A stretch of DNA of 64,000 nt from JAHQVI01 sp050330195 (GCA_050330195.1 JBHJOB010000029.1:5534-69533), one strand, 5' to 3'; shown: positions 52,764 to 61,727, counted from the first letter of the stretch. Made by a program: numbers and translations. Notes: generated by a model not told the origin, from the sequence alone.

Positions 52764-54047
52764 TCAAGCAGAGCGCTGCGTTAGCCAGCGCGCGATACAG
52801 CTTTCGACTGTAGCGCGCGGCCGGCCGTAGCGCTGTCGCGACTGCGAGCGAGCGGTCTTCGCTTTCCCGTAACGCGTCGCGAACTCTGGCGTGGTACGTC
52901 CTTGACACGTATGCGCAGCCTGTTCGCCCTGGAGGAGACGGGCGCAAATCTCTCCAACCTCGAGATCACGAAAGATGCGCGGGTGGAGTTCGCCGATCTC
53001 GGCCGCCAAGCGCTCCGCATCGGCGTTGGATACCCGAAAAGAAATAATGCTGCCGACGTTGCCAAAGACGGCGTTGGCCACTTCCGGCGAGAGTTGCGCC
53101 AGGTACTGGTGCGCAATGGTGAGCGTCAGGCCGTACTTGCGCGCTTCGGAAAGAACACCGGCGAAAGCGTCGGTGGTGAAGTTGTGGAACTCGTCGATAT
53201 GGAGATGAAAATCCGGCCGCTCTGCCTCTGGGAGCGCCGCCCGTCGCAGCGCCGCATGCTGCAAGCCGGTGGCGATGAATGACCCGAGCAGGTTGGCGGG
53301 ATCTTCGCCAACTAAGCCCTTCGCGAGCCGCACGATGAGAATGCGATTGTTGGCCAGCACATCGGAAAGATCGACCGACGGCTTCCATTGTCCGAAGATA
53401 TTGCGCACGAACGGGTTAGCCAGAAACTGCCCGATCTTGTTCTGCACCGAGCCGAGCCGCTCCTCCAGCTGCCGGTTATTCCAGCGGGCAAATTCACCAA
53501 CAAAGAAGCTGCGCACCCGCGGGTCGCGCACATGCCGTATGACGGCCTCGCGATAGGTGCGCTCCACGAGCAGGAGCGGAATGGATATGAAGTTCGGGCG
53601 CAACGCATCGGGGGCATCAAGGAGCGCGGCAATGGTATTGAAAAGAATGTACTCGAGCCGCGGCCCCCAGCTGTCGCGCCAGATGTGCTTGAAGGCCGCG
53701 GTAAGATTGGCGGCCATGAGCGCCCGTTCATCTGGAGGTACCCGATAGAACGGATTAAAGCCGACCGGATGCTCGATATCGGACGGGTCAACGACGATGA
53801 CGTCATCAATCCGCTGCCCAGGCACAGAGTCCATGACTTCGAGCGCGAGATCACCATGCGGGTCGATGAGCGCGCAACCGACTCCGGCCGCAATGTCCTG
53901 CGCAACCAGGTTGCGCAACAGCGTCGATTTGCCGGTGGCGGTTTGGCCGACGATGTATAGGTGACGGCGGCGGCTACGGCGAGAAAGCCAAAGGCGGGCT
54001 TCCCCACCCCAGACATGTCGGTGGCCGATGTGTACGTTTTGCTCCAT
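52764..54047 (-). CDS. VirD4/HerA-type DNA-translocating ATPase 2
   Basis: A 427-residue P-loop ATPase: Walker A IVGQTATGKSTLLRNL (about 32-47), ALIDPHGDLALEV, Walker B DFHLHIDEFHNFTT, and LTIAHQYLAQLSPEV, the order seen in TraM-recognition/TraD-like coupling proteins. It is distinct from the 594-residue ATPase downstream. Two such ATPases without a relaxase or VirB genes is unusual. First gene of the minus-strand operon. Confidence 0.85.
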   Translation of the reverse strand: MEQNVHIGHRHVWGGEARLWLSRRSRRRHLYIVGQTATGKSTLLRNLVAQDIAAGVGCALIDPHGDLALEVMDSVPGQRIDDVIVVDPSDIEHPVGFNPFYRVPPDERALMAANLTAAFKHIWRDSWGPRLEYILFNTIAALLDAPDALRPNFISIPLLLVERTYREAVIRHVRDPRVRSFFVGEFARWNNRQLEERLGSVQNKIGQFLANPFVRNIFGQWKPSVDLSDVLANNRILIVRLAKGLVGEDPANLLGSFIATGLQHAALRRAALPEAERPDFHLHIDEFHNFTTDAFAGVLSEARKYGLTLTIAHQYLAQLSPEVANAVFGNVGSIISFRVSNADAERLAAEIGELHPRIFRDLEVGEICARLLQGEQAAHTCQGRTTPEFATRYGKAKTARSQSRQRYGRPRATVESCIARWLTQRSA

Positions 54048-54611
54048 ACCCCAAAGCCAGCCTCGCCCCGCCTGAAACGCTATGCGTATCGGACTGCAAT
54101 GCAGACTTCAGGGTGTGGTCTTGCCGATCGAGCACACACAAAAAAGCTCGTGCCGTCGCGACTGCACCTTTTTTGCCTGTAAAGTGCCGTCGCGCCCGAA
54201 ATGCGGGTGGAGAGCAATTTGAAGCGAAGCTGACTTTGACGTTGGAGAAGTGTGTCGGCTCTCGGTTTTAGTATAGCGCAGTTTTCCGAAGTTGTTTGTC
54301 GTAACGGAAGAGGCCCAGTCTGAAATTCGGAGAACTGATAGAACCGCTGCAATTACCACCACAACAGCGTCAAACAATCAGAAGAGGAACCCAGCAAGCA
54401 CTCATGCCTCGAGCCATCCTGATCGTCGGTGGAACAAGAAAGACGAGCAAGACGTAAACATCGGTTGATTTGTGGGCCTCAAATTTGAATTCGAATTCCT
54501 CCTGCTCAACAGACAAACAAGTTAATGGAACTGTGCCTAGTCCAACCCTTGATGGTACGATAAGCCGACTATGCTCATGTCGATCAGAAGTGCTGCTGCA
54601 GAGGGGGGATC
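54048..54611. other. Divergent intergenic region
   Basis: No gene is supported. It lies between the ATPase operon (minus) and a LuxR-type gene (plus) and should carry both promoters. GTGCCGTCGCG occurs twice in direct orientation (about 54,150 and 54,183), flanking a T-run. Confidence 0.45.
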
Positions 54612-55715
54612 ATGCTGAACGATCCGGCTGTTACTAGGGCGCTCGAGGCCTGTTATGACGCAATCCTTATGCCGGAAAGTTGGCCAACCGCTCTAGATGC
54701 ACTCGCAAGTTCGGTGGGTGCCGTTGGATGCCGATTCCGGGGACGCAGCGGACAACAGGCGATTCTCGAACTCCCCACGTCACCTGCATTGCTTGAATTG
54801 GTCGCGGAACTCAGACAGGGCGAGTGGTGGAAATCAGATCACCGTGCTGAACGGGGATGGCCACTCTCACGAGCTGGGAAACGGGTAATAATCGATCATG
54901 ATGTAACGACCGATGAGGAGCGTCGCACTCTTCCCATCTATAATGAACTACTGCGAAGGCTTGATCTCCCATGGTGGGCTGCGGTTGGTTTTTCCGTTGA
55001 CGATAAGGATTGGACTTTGTCGTTTTTTCGTAGCGAAAGCCGCGGCCCGTTCACGCCTAAGGAAGCTGAGGCCCTCGCGCACTTGGCACCACACCTAAGC
55101 CGTATGGTCCGCCTAGCTCGCAGCACAAACATGCGTGGGACGGAGACTGCGCTCGCCACGCTCGAACGAATCGGACGTGCGGCGCTGATGGTCGACGCGA
55201 ATGGCAGAGTCATTCGGACGAATGCTGCTGCAGAGGCGCTCTTTGATGATGAGTTGGCTGTACGTCAGCGTGGGCTTGTCGCCTCGGATGCCGATAGCAA
55301 CCGGGAGATACAGAAACTGTTCGCATTTATCCGCGCTGAAGACGTGTTGGGTGGTGCATCGCCTCCGCAAGTAATAATCCGTCGGCGCGAACGTCGACCT
55401 CTTGTGATGGAAGCACTTCGCCTCGGCACGCTGGCGACAGGTACCTTTGGTCAAACAGGCACACTATTGATCATCACCGAGATTGAGCGCCGACTGATAC
55501 CACCGGAGGATCTCCTGCGTCAGGTGTTCGGGCTAACGTCAGCCGAAGCCCGACTCGCACGCCGGCTAGCCGGAGGGGAGCGGATCCAGGGAGCGGCAGA
55601 AAATTTAGGAATCACTAAAAACACTGCTCGATTCCAGTTGAAGATTATATTTGCCAAGACCTGCACCAGCCGCCAATCAGATCTGATTGCTATCCTAGGG
55701 TGCTTGGCACGGTAG
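54612..55715 (+). CDS. LuxR-type HTH transcriptional regulator
   Basis: A 367-residue protein. The C-terminal HTH (about 310-360: FGLTSAEARLARRLAGGERI, then LGITKNTARFQLKIIFAKT) is of the LuxR/FixJ class. The N-terminal part could be a PAS/GAF-like sensor domain (ATLERIGRAALMVDANGRVI). Its 3' end overlaps the convergent hydrolase gene by 21 bp, so the two may form a regulator-enzyme pair. Ligand unknown. Confidence 0.82.
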   Translation: MLNDPAVTRALEACYDAILMPESWPTALDALASSVGAVGCRFRGRSGQQAILELPTSPALLELVAELRQGEWWKSDHRAERGWPLSRAGKRVIIDHDVTTDEERRTLPIYNELLRRLDLPWWAAVGFSVDDKDWTLSFFRSESRGPFTPKEAEALAHLAPHLSRMVRLARSTNMRGTETALATLERIGRAALMVDANGRVIRTNAAAEALFDDELAVRQRGLVASDADSNREIQKLFAFIRAEDVLGGASPPQVIIRRRERRPLVMEALRLGTLATGTFGQTGTLLIITEIERRLIPPEDLLRQVFGLTSAEARLARRLAGGERIQGAAENLGITKNTARFQLKIIFAKTCTSRQSDLIAILGCLAR

Positions 55716-56591
55716 CGGCTCGGGGGGCTGTAAGCCGCTTAGGAACGCGATTACGGCATTGAGAAAACGTTCTGGTTCTTCGGAGAAAGCGAAATGTCCG
55801 GCTTCGGATAGTTCCAAAATTTTCGCACCTACGATGGATTCCTTCATGCGGTAACTGGCGACCGCCGGACAAATCCAATCATGCTTGCCGGCAATCAGAA
55901 GAGTGGGCGCGGCGATGCGGCCGAGCCTGTTTCGGAGGTCGTAGCCCGGCGCGATCGTCTGGACAAAATGCAATACGAAGGTAGGAATAAGGCTGCTCAA
56001 TTTTAGGATCTTGGCTGGCACGTCCATATGGGAAGGGCTAGCATAGAATGGAATGACGGACTGCATGAATGCAGCGACGGTTTCTGCGGAAATGTCGCCA
56101 TTGAAGACACGCTGTGCGATTTCCACTACAGCACTTTCTGCACGCAGTTCGAGCCTGGGCACAGGTTCGCCGTTGGCAACAACATGGGGAAACGTTGCTG
56201 ATGCATTGCAGAGAATAAGCCCGCCGAGAAGTGCTGGATAACGAACCGCCAAATCAAGTGCGACAAATCCACCAAAGGAATGACCAAAGACGATTGGCCG
56301 CTCGATTTCAAGTACAGCGCAGACTTCCGCAACATCATCAGCCATCTGCTGCAACGTACACAAGTCGAGTGGCGATGGATCGGAGCGGCCTTGGCCTCTA
56401 AGATCGAGATAGATAAGCTGAGCGTGTTCACGAAGCGGGCCCAGTCCTGGTCTGAGATAGCCATGGTCAAATCCCGGACCGCCGTGAAGTGCTATTAAAG
56501 GCTGCTTTGGCACCAAACTCCCGTCTACAATTGAAAACCCTGATCCATCAGTGTCAAAAAACAGCCTTGTCCCGTTTACCTGCACACGCAT
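55695..56591 (-). CDS. Alpha/beta hydrolase, proline iminopeptidase-like
   Basis: A 298-residue hydrolase: oxyanion-hole motif LHGGPGFDHG, nucleophile elbow FGHSFGGFVA, Asp in AGKHDWICP and His in SEAGHFAF. HGGPG is characteristic of prolyl aminopeptidases and related acyl-amide hydrolases. It lacks a signal peptide, so it is cytoplasmic. It is convergent and overlapping with the LuxR-type gene. Confidence 0.85.
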   Translation of the reverse strand: MRVQVNGTRLFFDTDGSGFSIVDGSLVPKQPLIALHGGPGFDHGYLRPGLGPLREHAQLIYLDLRGQGRSDPSPLDLCTLQQMADDVAEVCAVLEIERPIVFGHSFGGFVALDLAVRYPALLGGLILCNASATFPHVVANGEPVPRLELRAESAVVEIAQRVFNGDISAETVAAFMQSVIPFYASPSHMDVPAKILKLSSLIPTFVLHFVQTIAPGYDLRNRLGRIAAPTLLIAGKHDWICPAVASYRMKESIVGAKILELSEAGHFAFSEEPERFLNAVIAFLSGLQPPEPLPCQAP

Positions 56592-56870
56592 CTGACAGGG
56601 CTCGCAAATCAGTTTCCTCTCGTCTGTGTTAAGGACGCATGGGACCTATAGGGTGTCAATGGGTAAAGGCATTCCACTTTCATTTATGTGACAGATCGTG
56701 TGCAAGTATAACCCATTTGGGAGATGTGCTTGCGAAGATGACAGCTACCATTTGAATGCTTGTCGCAAGCGTCGAATATTCTGCGGCGTTAGTCCGTATT
56801 TTCAGTTAAGCTTCGTTGAAACAAAATAATCAATATGTATTCGAGAGTAAACATCAAGGAGAGTAGGAAA

Positions 56871-57170
56871 GTGAGAACTTTAATTACCGCAATTGTTTGT
56901 TGTTTTATGGTCGGCATGTCCCCGATCGCTGCAGACCCTGGTCTGACCCCCTTGCGAACGGCGCTGCAGACGGAGAAGAGCGCTGATTGGGATCAGTCTG
57001 TTGCTCGGAGAGGTGTCGAGGTTGCTCAGTCAGCGCCGTGCACTTGCAGGGCTTGGTCCGGCTCTTCCCCGCTGCAGAGATGCGCGGCTTGCGGTGGTTC
57101 CTGTACGAACGGCGGAAGCTGTCAGTTTGGGACCAACACCGGCGGAACGAACTACTGCGGCTGCCGCTGA
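56871..57170 (+). CDS. Secreted cysteine-rich small protein
   Basis: Ninety-nine residues from GTG 56871 (AGGAG nearby; ATG 56835 is an alternative). A signal peptide (RTLITAIVCCFMVGMSPIA, cut near AAD) is followed by a propeptide-like stretch. The C-terminal ~45 residues are Gly-rich with eight cysteines (APCTCRAW, RCAACGGSC, GGSCQFG, YCGCR), enough for four disulfides. No family recognised; a secreted defensin-like or bacteriocin-like peptide is possible. Confidence 0.6.
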   Translation: MRTLITAIVCCFMVGMSPIAADPGLTPLRTALQTEKSADWDQSVARRGVEVAQSAPCTCRAWSGSSPLQRCAACGGSCTNGGSCQFGTNTGGTNYCGCR

Positions 57171-57446
57171 TAGCAAGAGTCGCGGTCAACGTCGTGAATC
57201 GTTCACACGTTGACCCGTCTTAGCCGACGAAAAGGCGCTGAATCTGGCCGGTTGAGTCATCCATATCGATGCGGTCTTTGGAGATGCGCATTACCATATA
57301 GAGAGTATGTTATCTTGATCGATGTGTTTTTGGCAGAAGTGTGTAGATCATTTCGCCACGTTATTTAAGCAGTGTAAAGCCGACGAGCGATCTCAGGTGC
57401 GTAATACTGAGTGCAGGCAGTTCTATACATTTGAAAGGAGACATCC

Positions 57447-58457
57447 ATGCCTGCAAAACGCATCGATTTTAAGTATGTCCGAGATCGCGCTGACTTCGCC
57501 AAGGTGCTCAGCGCCTACGGCGTCGCACTTGAGCGCGACGGCAATCGGCCTGGACAGTACAAGGGCTTGTGCCCGTTCCATGACGACACGCGGCCGTCGT
57601 TGAAGGTCAATCTTGAGCGCAAGATCTTCAATTGCTTTGCGTGTGAGGAGCACGGCAACGTGCTTGACTTCGTCATGAAAATGGATGGCGTCGATATTCG
57701 CGCGGCCGCGATCGCGGTCGCCGATCTCTCCGGCATCCCCTACACCGACGGTGGCCAAAAGCCTGCGGCAGCAACGGTTGTCGCGCCTAGGCGCACGCCG
57801 TCGCTGCCTGACGCGTCAACCGCGGAAGTGGCGGAGGTGTCCGAAGAGCCGGCACAGAATCCGGTGCTTACCTTTGCGCTCAAAAACCTCATCACCGAGC
57901 ACCCGTTCATGACCGAACGCGGCCTCACATCCGAGATGATCGCCACGTTTGGCCTGGGGATCGCCAGGCGTGGGATCATGAAAGACCGTCTGGTCTTTCC
58001 GATCCACAACGTCGGCGGCGAACTCGTCGCCTACTGCGGCCGGTGGGTGGCGGGCGAACCGCCCGACGATGAGCCCAAATACAAACAACCGCCGCAGTTC
58101 CGTAAGGAACTTGAGTTGTTCAACTGGCATCGCGTCAAGGATCAGGGAACGGCCGCTCCGGTCGTCCTCGTCGAAAGCTTTCTGTCGGTCGTGAAGCTTC
58201 ACGACCGATACCAAGTCGTTTCCCCGATGGGCCGCTCGATCTCAGAAGCCCAAATCGAGCTCCTCAAAAGTGGCGGCGTGCGCTCGGTCGTACTGTTGTT
58301 CGATGGCGACGATCCTGGCCGTGCTGCGGTCACCGCAGTCGGCCGCGAGTTGCTGGCCCACGGCTTTGCCGTGACCGCGCCAGTCATCGCCGAAAACTTC
58401 AAGCCGCACCGCTCTGGCGACGACGAACTCGCCGCCATCCTCGCGAACTTCGTCTAA
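57447..58457 (+). CDS. DnaG-type primase (CHC2 zinc finger + Toprim)
   Basis: A 336-residue protein. The zinc finger (CPFHDDTRPSLKVN, NCFACEEHGN, pattern C-x2-H...C-x2-C) binds template DNA. A short linker is followed by a Toprim catalytic domain (VVLVESFLSVVKLH with the conserved Glu, LLFDGDDPGRAAV with the DxD). It is shorter than chromosomal DnaG because the DnaB-binding C-terminal domain is missing, as in plasmid and island primases. A strong AAAGGAGA precedes the ATG. Probably primes the element's transferred or replicating strand. Confidence 0.9.
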   Translation: MPAKRIDFKYVRDRADFAKVLSAYGVALERDGNRPGQYKGLCPFHDDTRPSLKVNLERKIFNCFACEEHGNVLDFVMKMDGVDIRAAAIAVADLSGIPYTDGGQKPAAATVVAPRRTPSLPDASTAEVAEVSEEPAQNPVLTFALKNLITEHPFMTERGLTSEMIATFGLGIARRGIMKDRLVFPIHNVGGELVAYCGRWVAGEPPDDEPKYKQPPQFRKELELFNWHRVKDQGTAAPVVLVESFLSVVKLHDRYQVVSPMGRSISEAQIELLKSGGVRSVVLLFDGDDPGRAAVTAVGRELLAHGFAVTAPVIAENFKPHRSGDDELAAILANFV

Positions 58458-58477
58458 GCGGCGTTCGCCAAACATAA

Positions 58478-58505
58478 AAAAACCCCACCCGAAGGTGGGG
58501 TTTTT
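58478..58505. terminator. Bidirectional terminator
   Basis: AAAAACCCCACC-CGAA-GGTGGGGTTTTT between the primase (plus) and the DUF3768 gene (minus). A stem with A/T tails on both sides. Confidence 0.9.
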
Positions 58506-58506
58506 A

Positions 58507-58845
58507 TTAGTACTCATCAGCATGCATGATGGTCAGTACCCGGCACGTCACCGACGGGTCGGCCGGATCGGGCGACAGGCCATGACGATCCAGATCGTAA
58601 TAGTCGATCTTCCAGAAGATCGTCGTGCCGGCAAACGGCAATGACCCGAAGTCGCGCTCCCCGTAGGGATCGTTTCCCGCCTCGGGGACGTGCGTTTGCA
58701 CGGCCTTAAAGAGCGGGATGAGCGAGCCGCTTGCGGCGAGCGCGCGGACGCCAGCGGTCAACACGACCTCGCCGCCGGTAAATGTCCGGCGGAACCGGTC
58801 GTTAAGCGCCGCGATTTCTGCGGCGCGATCGAATGAATTTTCCAT
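58507..58845 (-). CDS. DUF3768 family protein, second copy
   Basis: A 112-residue paralogue of 35342-35674, sharing EIAALNDRFRR, TAGVRAL, TIFWKIDYYDL and VLTIMHADEY. Divergence is large, so it is not a recent duplication. Function unknown; these proteins track with plasmid and island replication genes. Confidence 0.83.
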   Translation of the reverse strand: MENSFDRAAEIAALNDRFRRTFTGGEVVLTAGVRALAASGSLIPLFKAVQTHVPEAGNDPYGERDFGSLPFAGTTIFWKIDYYDLDRHGLSPDPADPSVTCRVLTIMHADEY

Positions 58846-59713
58846 AGAAAATGAAGTTAGCTTGTAAGCACAAGCCAGCGTTTCGCCAGCCGTGCGACAG
58901 TCAGGCAGACTGGAAGAGGAGGCTCATCGTCAAGCCCAGGCGCGCCAGCGGCGCGGCTTGACGAAGGAGGGTGTCCAGTAAGCTGGATGGACACGTGCGG
59001 CGAACCAAAAAAGAAGCCGGCCTCGGGCGTGCTTGCCCGAGAAGTTATGACTAGCCTGATCCTTCGATCAGGGTAGGCCACGGGGACAGCTGTCCCCCTA
59101 TTGCGCTTTCGCGCGCGGCTTTGCCGCAAAACGTTCCCCCCGTGTTGTCGGCCGCCGACAGAGCAAGGTCGCTTTGAATGCGACGCAAGGAGCAGAAAAG
59201 CGGCCGCTCGTCGTGCGCGCGACCCCATGCGTTCTGGTGCGTCTGTGCGTCTCGTCAGAGCGTGCAGACAAACCCAAGCGGCCTGGCGCTCGCCCTCTTG
59301 GTTACAAGAGCTGGAGACGCCTGCCGCGCAGCCCGACGATTAAAATACTGATCTTCTTTGAAGTCGAATTTTAACGAGGGAGAGCGCATGGGGTCGCGCG
59401 TAGCGACGACAACACGGGGGGGGAACAAATACCGCGGTCTATAAGGCCTTTTGGCCGACCGCGAACAAACAAGACCCGCCTGTTCTAGGACGGGTGGGGC
59501 AACTGGCCTATCGGATTACGTTTCCGATAGAACTATGGACGATTCGGCGCTGTCAGAGAAGCCGGATCGAACGGTTTCCCGCGGCAGACTTTGGCGGCCG
59601 TGGGAAGCCTTCAATCAAGGCCGTTTTCGGCCAAACTTTTACACACTTTGTTACACAAAATAGCACTGTGTATTAAAAACGCTTATAAATCAATTAATTA
59701 TGAGGAATTAAAT
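58846..59713. other. Non-coding region dense in inverted repeats, next to attR
   Basis: No gene is supported over about 870 bp. It contains several palindromes: 58927-58963 (CGTCAAGCC...GGCTTGACG), 59022-59041 (CTCGGGC/GCCCGAG), 59056-59073 (CCTGATC/GATCAGG), 59082-59097 (GGGGACAGCTGTCCCC) and about 59143-59160 (TGTCGGC/GCCGACA). Long interrupted inverted repeats follow. Such density suggests an origin of transfer or replication. The last ~90 bp are AT-rich and lead into attR. Confidence 0.55.
59133..59426. repeat. Nested long-range inverted repeats
   Basis: Outer pair: GTTCCCCCCGTGTTGTCG (59133-59150) with CGACAACACGGGGGGGGAAC (59407-59426, two extra G). Inner pair: CGCGCGACCCCATGCG (59216-59231) with its exact complement (59385-59400). 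The right arms are adjacent; the left arms are 65 bp apart. Confidence 0.75.
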
Positions 59714-61296
59714 CAGACTACGAATCTGGGGGTCAGAGGTTCGAATCCTTTCGGGCGCGCCATTTCACATTTCCCTCTTTGGAAGTCCTCTAATACCTTG
59801 AAAGGTATAGCGATATCCGGGGTTCGAAACCCGTTTTCGCGGTGGTAGGGCAATCTGCTGGTGAAGGCCAGTTTCAGCACGGTTTTCTTGTGCTCCAATT
59901 GGCCAGAATCCCATAGTTTCCAAGGGCTTGCGAGGAAGCGGAAGGCGAGTTCGAACATTTGGTCAAAGGGGGCGACCGGGCCGCAGCCAATTTCCAGTTT
60001 TTCAGCGGCTAGGTGCTTCTCCTTTTCCAGTTTCGCGATGCGCTGCTCATAGGCGCTGATCGCCGTCGGGCTGGCGCTTCCGACAAGCCGGTCAACAAGC
60101 TGCTCGATCTGACGCTCGATCCTGATGATTTCCTGCTGCATCGATTTTTTCAGAAATTCCGCATGCGCAAGGCGCTGGTCCCAAACTTTTGCAAACATGG
60201 CCTTGGTCAGGCCGTATAGATTTTCCGTGGGCCGCAGGGCGTGCAGGAGGCTTGCAAACTCGCCTTCAAGCTTCTCGCGCCGAATGGATTTGCGGCGGCT
60301 CTCGCAGCCCCTGTTGAAGCAAGAATAATAGGGATGCTTCTTGCCGGTCTTGCTCGTGGACCAGCAGGCGGTCAGGGGCTTTTCACAATCGCCGCACAGG
60401 ATGAAGCCGCGCAGCGGAAAATCGTCAGTGATGTCTTTGCGCGCTGGCGATTTGGCTCCGCTCTTCAGACGGCTTTGTATCTTCTCATAGGCTTGAAGGC
60501 TGATCAGCCCCTCATGCTGGCCCTGGCGCAGCGGGATATCCCAATTGGGCACTTCGATATATCCGGCATAGACCACCCGCGTGAGGATGTCATGAATGCG
60601 CTGATTGCGGATTTGACCGCCGGGCAGGTCCTTGGGAAACTCCGGCTGGCTTTCGAGGAAACGCTTGACCTCGACTTGCGTGTCGAACCGGCCTGAGGCA
60701 AAGCCTTCGAGAGCTTCCTGCACGATCGAAGCAAGAGGCTCGTTACGCACCAGCACTTTGCCCTGGCCATCGAGCTTCCGGTATTTGTACCCGATGGGCG
60801 GCTGGAAGACCCAGTAGCCGTTAAAACACCGCGCCTGCATGCGGTTGAGCGTCTGCTCCGCATTCTTCCGGCTTTGATGCTGGGACACGGATGCAAGAAT
60901 ATATTCATGGAGCTCTCCGTCGGCGTCATCCCGCAGTTCCACGGACGGAGATTCCAATATGCCGCCTGCAAGGGCGATCGAAGCTCTCAGCTCAAAATGC
61001 AGCGGGACGCGCCGGGCGAAGCGGGAGAGATCATCGATAATGACGACGTGCGGATTTTTGCGGTCGGCTTCGAGAAAGGCCAGCAGCGCTTTCAGGCCGG
61101 GGCGGTTGGCGCTTTGGCCGGTCAGATCATCCTTGAAGACATGGACGACCGCATAGCCTTTATACTTCGCGTATTCGCGGCAGCGGGTTTCCTGGGAGTT
61201 GAGACCATCGCCGCGCCTTGTCTGCGCCTTGCTCGAAACGCGGCAATAGATAACGGCATTCGTCAGATTGTGTATGGGCGCGCTGTCAAATCTCAT
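59713..61296 (-). CDS. Large serine recombinase
   Basis: A 527-residue recombinase. The resolvase domain has the catalytic serine in VIYCRVSSKAQ (about 20) and VIIDDLSRFARR. A recombinase domain follows (GYKYRKLDGQGK...), then a zinc ribbon (CGDCEKPLTACW, YYSCFNRGCE) and a coiled coil (EIIRIERQIEQLVDRL). The last 16 codons (MARPKGFEPLTPRFVV) are the antisense of tRNA-Arg, read from attR, so its natural C-terminus was altered by, or shared with, the attachment site. It lies outside the first island and probably mobilises a neighbouring element. Confidence 0.9.
   Translation of the reverse strand: MRFDSAPIHNLTNAVIYCRVSSKAQTRRGDGLNSQETRCREYAKYKGYAVVHVFKDDLTGQSANRPGLKALLAFLEADRKNPHVVIIDDLSRFARRVPLHFELRASIALAGGILESPSVELRDDADGELHEYILASVSQHQSRKNAEQTLNRMQARCFNGYWVFQPPIGYKYRKLDGQGKVLVRNEPLASIVQEALEGFASGRFDTQVEVKRFLESQPEFPKDLPGGQIRNQRIHDILTRVVYAGYIEVPNWDIPLRQGQHEGLISLQAYEKIQSRLKSGAKSPARKDITDDFPLRGFILCGDCEKPLTACWSTSKTGKKHPYYSCFNRGCESRRKSIRREKLEGEFASLLHALRPTENLYGLTKAMFAKVWDQRLAHAEFLKKSMQQEIIRIERQIEQLVDRLVGSASPTAISAYEQRIAKLEKEKHLAAEKLEIGCGPVAPFDQMFELAFRFLASPWKLWDSGQLEHKKTVLKLAFTSRLPYHRENGFRTPDIAIPFKVLEDFQRGKCEMARPKGFEPLTPRFVV
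59714..59762 (+). repeat. attR: 49-bp tRNA 3' end, right direct repeat
   Basis: Identical to 27989-28037. Only the anticodon stem to CCA portion is present, so this is not a functional tRNA. It is the right boundary of the island. Confidence 0.93.
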
Positions 61297-61727
61297 CGAT
61301 TTTTTCCTTTTTTTATTGTTTCCTTTTCTGTTTCGGATGCTGTTTTCATCGTAGCGAATTCTTTAGAAAAAGGTGAGATTTTTGCATTCTTTAAAGAGGA
61401 TTCCACAGCAACATCAGACTTTCCGGCCCGTATTGCCTGGCATTCCGGAGAGATTCCGAATCCAAGATCGACGAACTGGACGACAATAGAAAATATTGTC
61501 TGTATTAACTCGCGTTTTTGTTCATCCGGCACGTCCATATCATCCAGAAACGTCTGGTAATATTCATAATCAATTGTCAGCGTTAAAGGACGCCCGGAAT
61601 CCACTGGTTCCGCAGGCGTATGATCCGGTTTGAAACCATTTTTTCCATTTTTCTTCATTCGGTCTGTCACTGTAACCTCTCGAATCTGTTCTCCTTCCCG
61701 TTTGTTGCACCCGGTCACCATGACCAA
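61293..61727 (-). CDS. Small protein upstream of the serine recombinase
   Basis: Up to 144 residues; homology-free, with a basic N-terminus and an acidic region (LTIDYEYYQTFLDDMDVPDE). A likely true start is the Met at 61658 (MKKNGKNGFK). It overlaps the recombinase gene by 4 bp, so it is co-translated; it may be a recombination directionality factor or regulator, which is only an inference. Confidence 0.5.
   Translation of the reverse strand: MVMVTGCNKREGEQIREVTVTDRMKKNGKNGFKPDHTPAEPVDSGRPLTLTIDYEYYQTFLDDMDVPDEQKRELIQTIFSIVVQFVDLGFGISPECQAIRAGKSDVAVESSLKNAKISPFSKEFATMKTASETEKETIKKGKNR

Larger units (their letters stand above)
28038..59762. mobile_element. Integrated genomic island at tRNA-Arg, about 31.7 kb
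   Basis: Bounded by the 49-bp direct repeat, with an integrase immediately inside the left end. Contents include defence modules (ABC-3C, retron, CBASS, ParA-like), two toxin-antitoxin pairs, VirD4-like ATPases, a primase, and a peptide/radical SAM/TyrRS module. No canonical relaxase or mating-pair genes are visible, so it is more likely mobilisable than self-conjugative, or uses an unfamiliar transfer mechanism. Base composition varies along its length and includes AT-rich blocks unlike the host. Confidence 0.9.

Noticed and set aside
54080..54377. Minus-strand frames of about 90 codons upstream of the ATPase operon
   Set aside because: Two overlapping frames with no family features; more probably promoter DNA.
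28038..59762. CRISPR array within the defence-rich island
   Set aside because: No regularly spaced repeats of 25-40 bp were seen; the short repeats at 29.6 kb and 59 kb do not have spacer structure.
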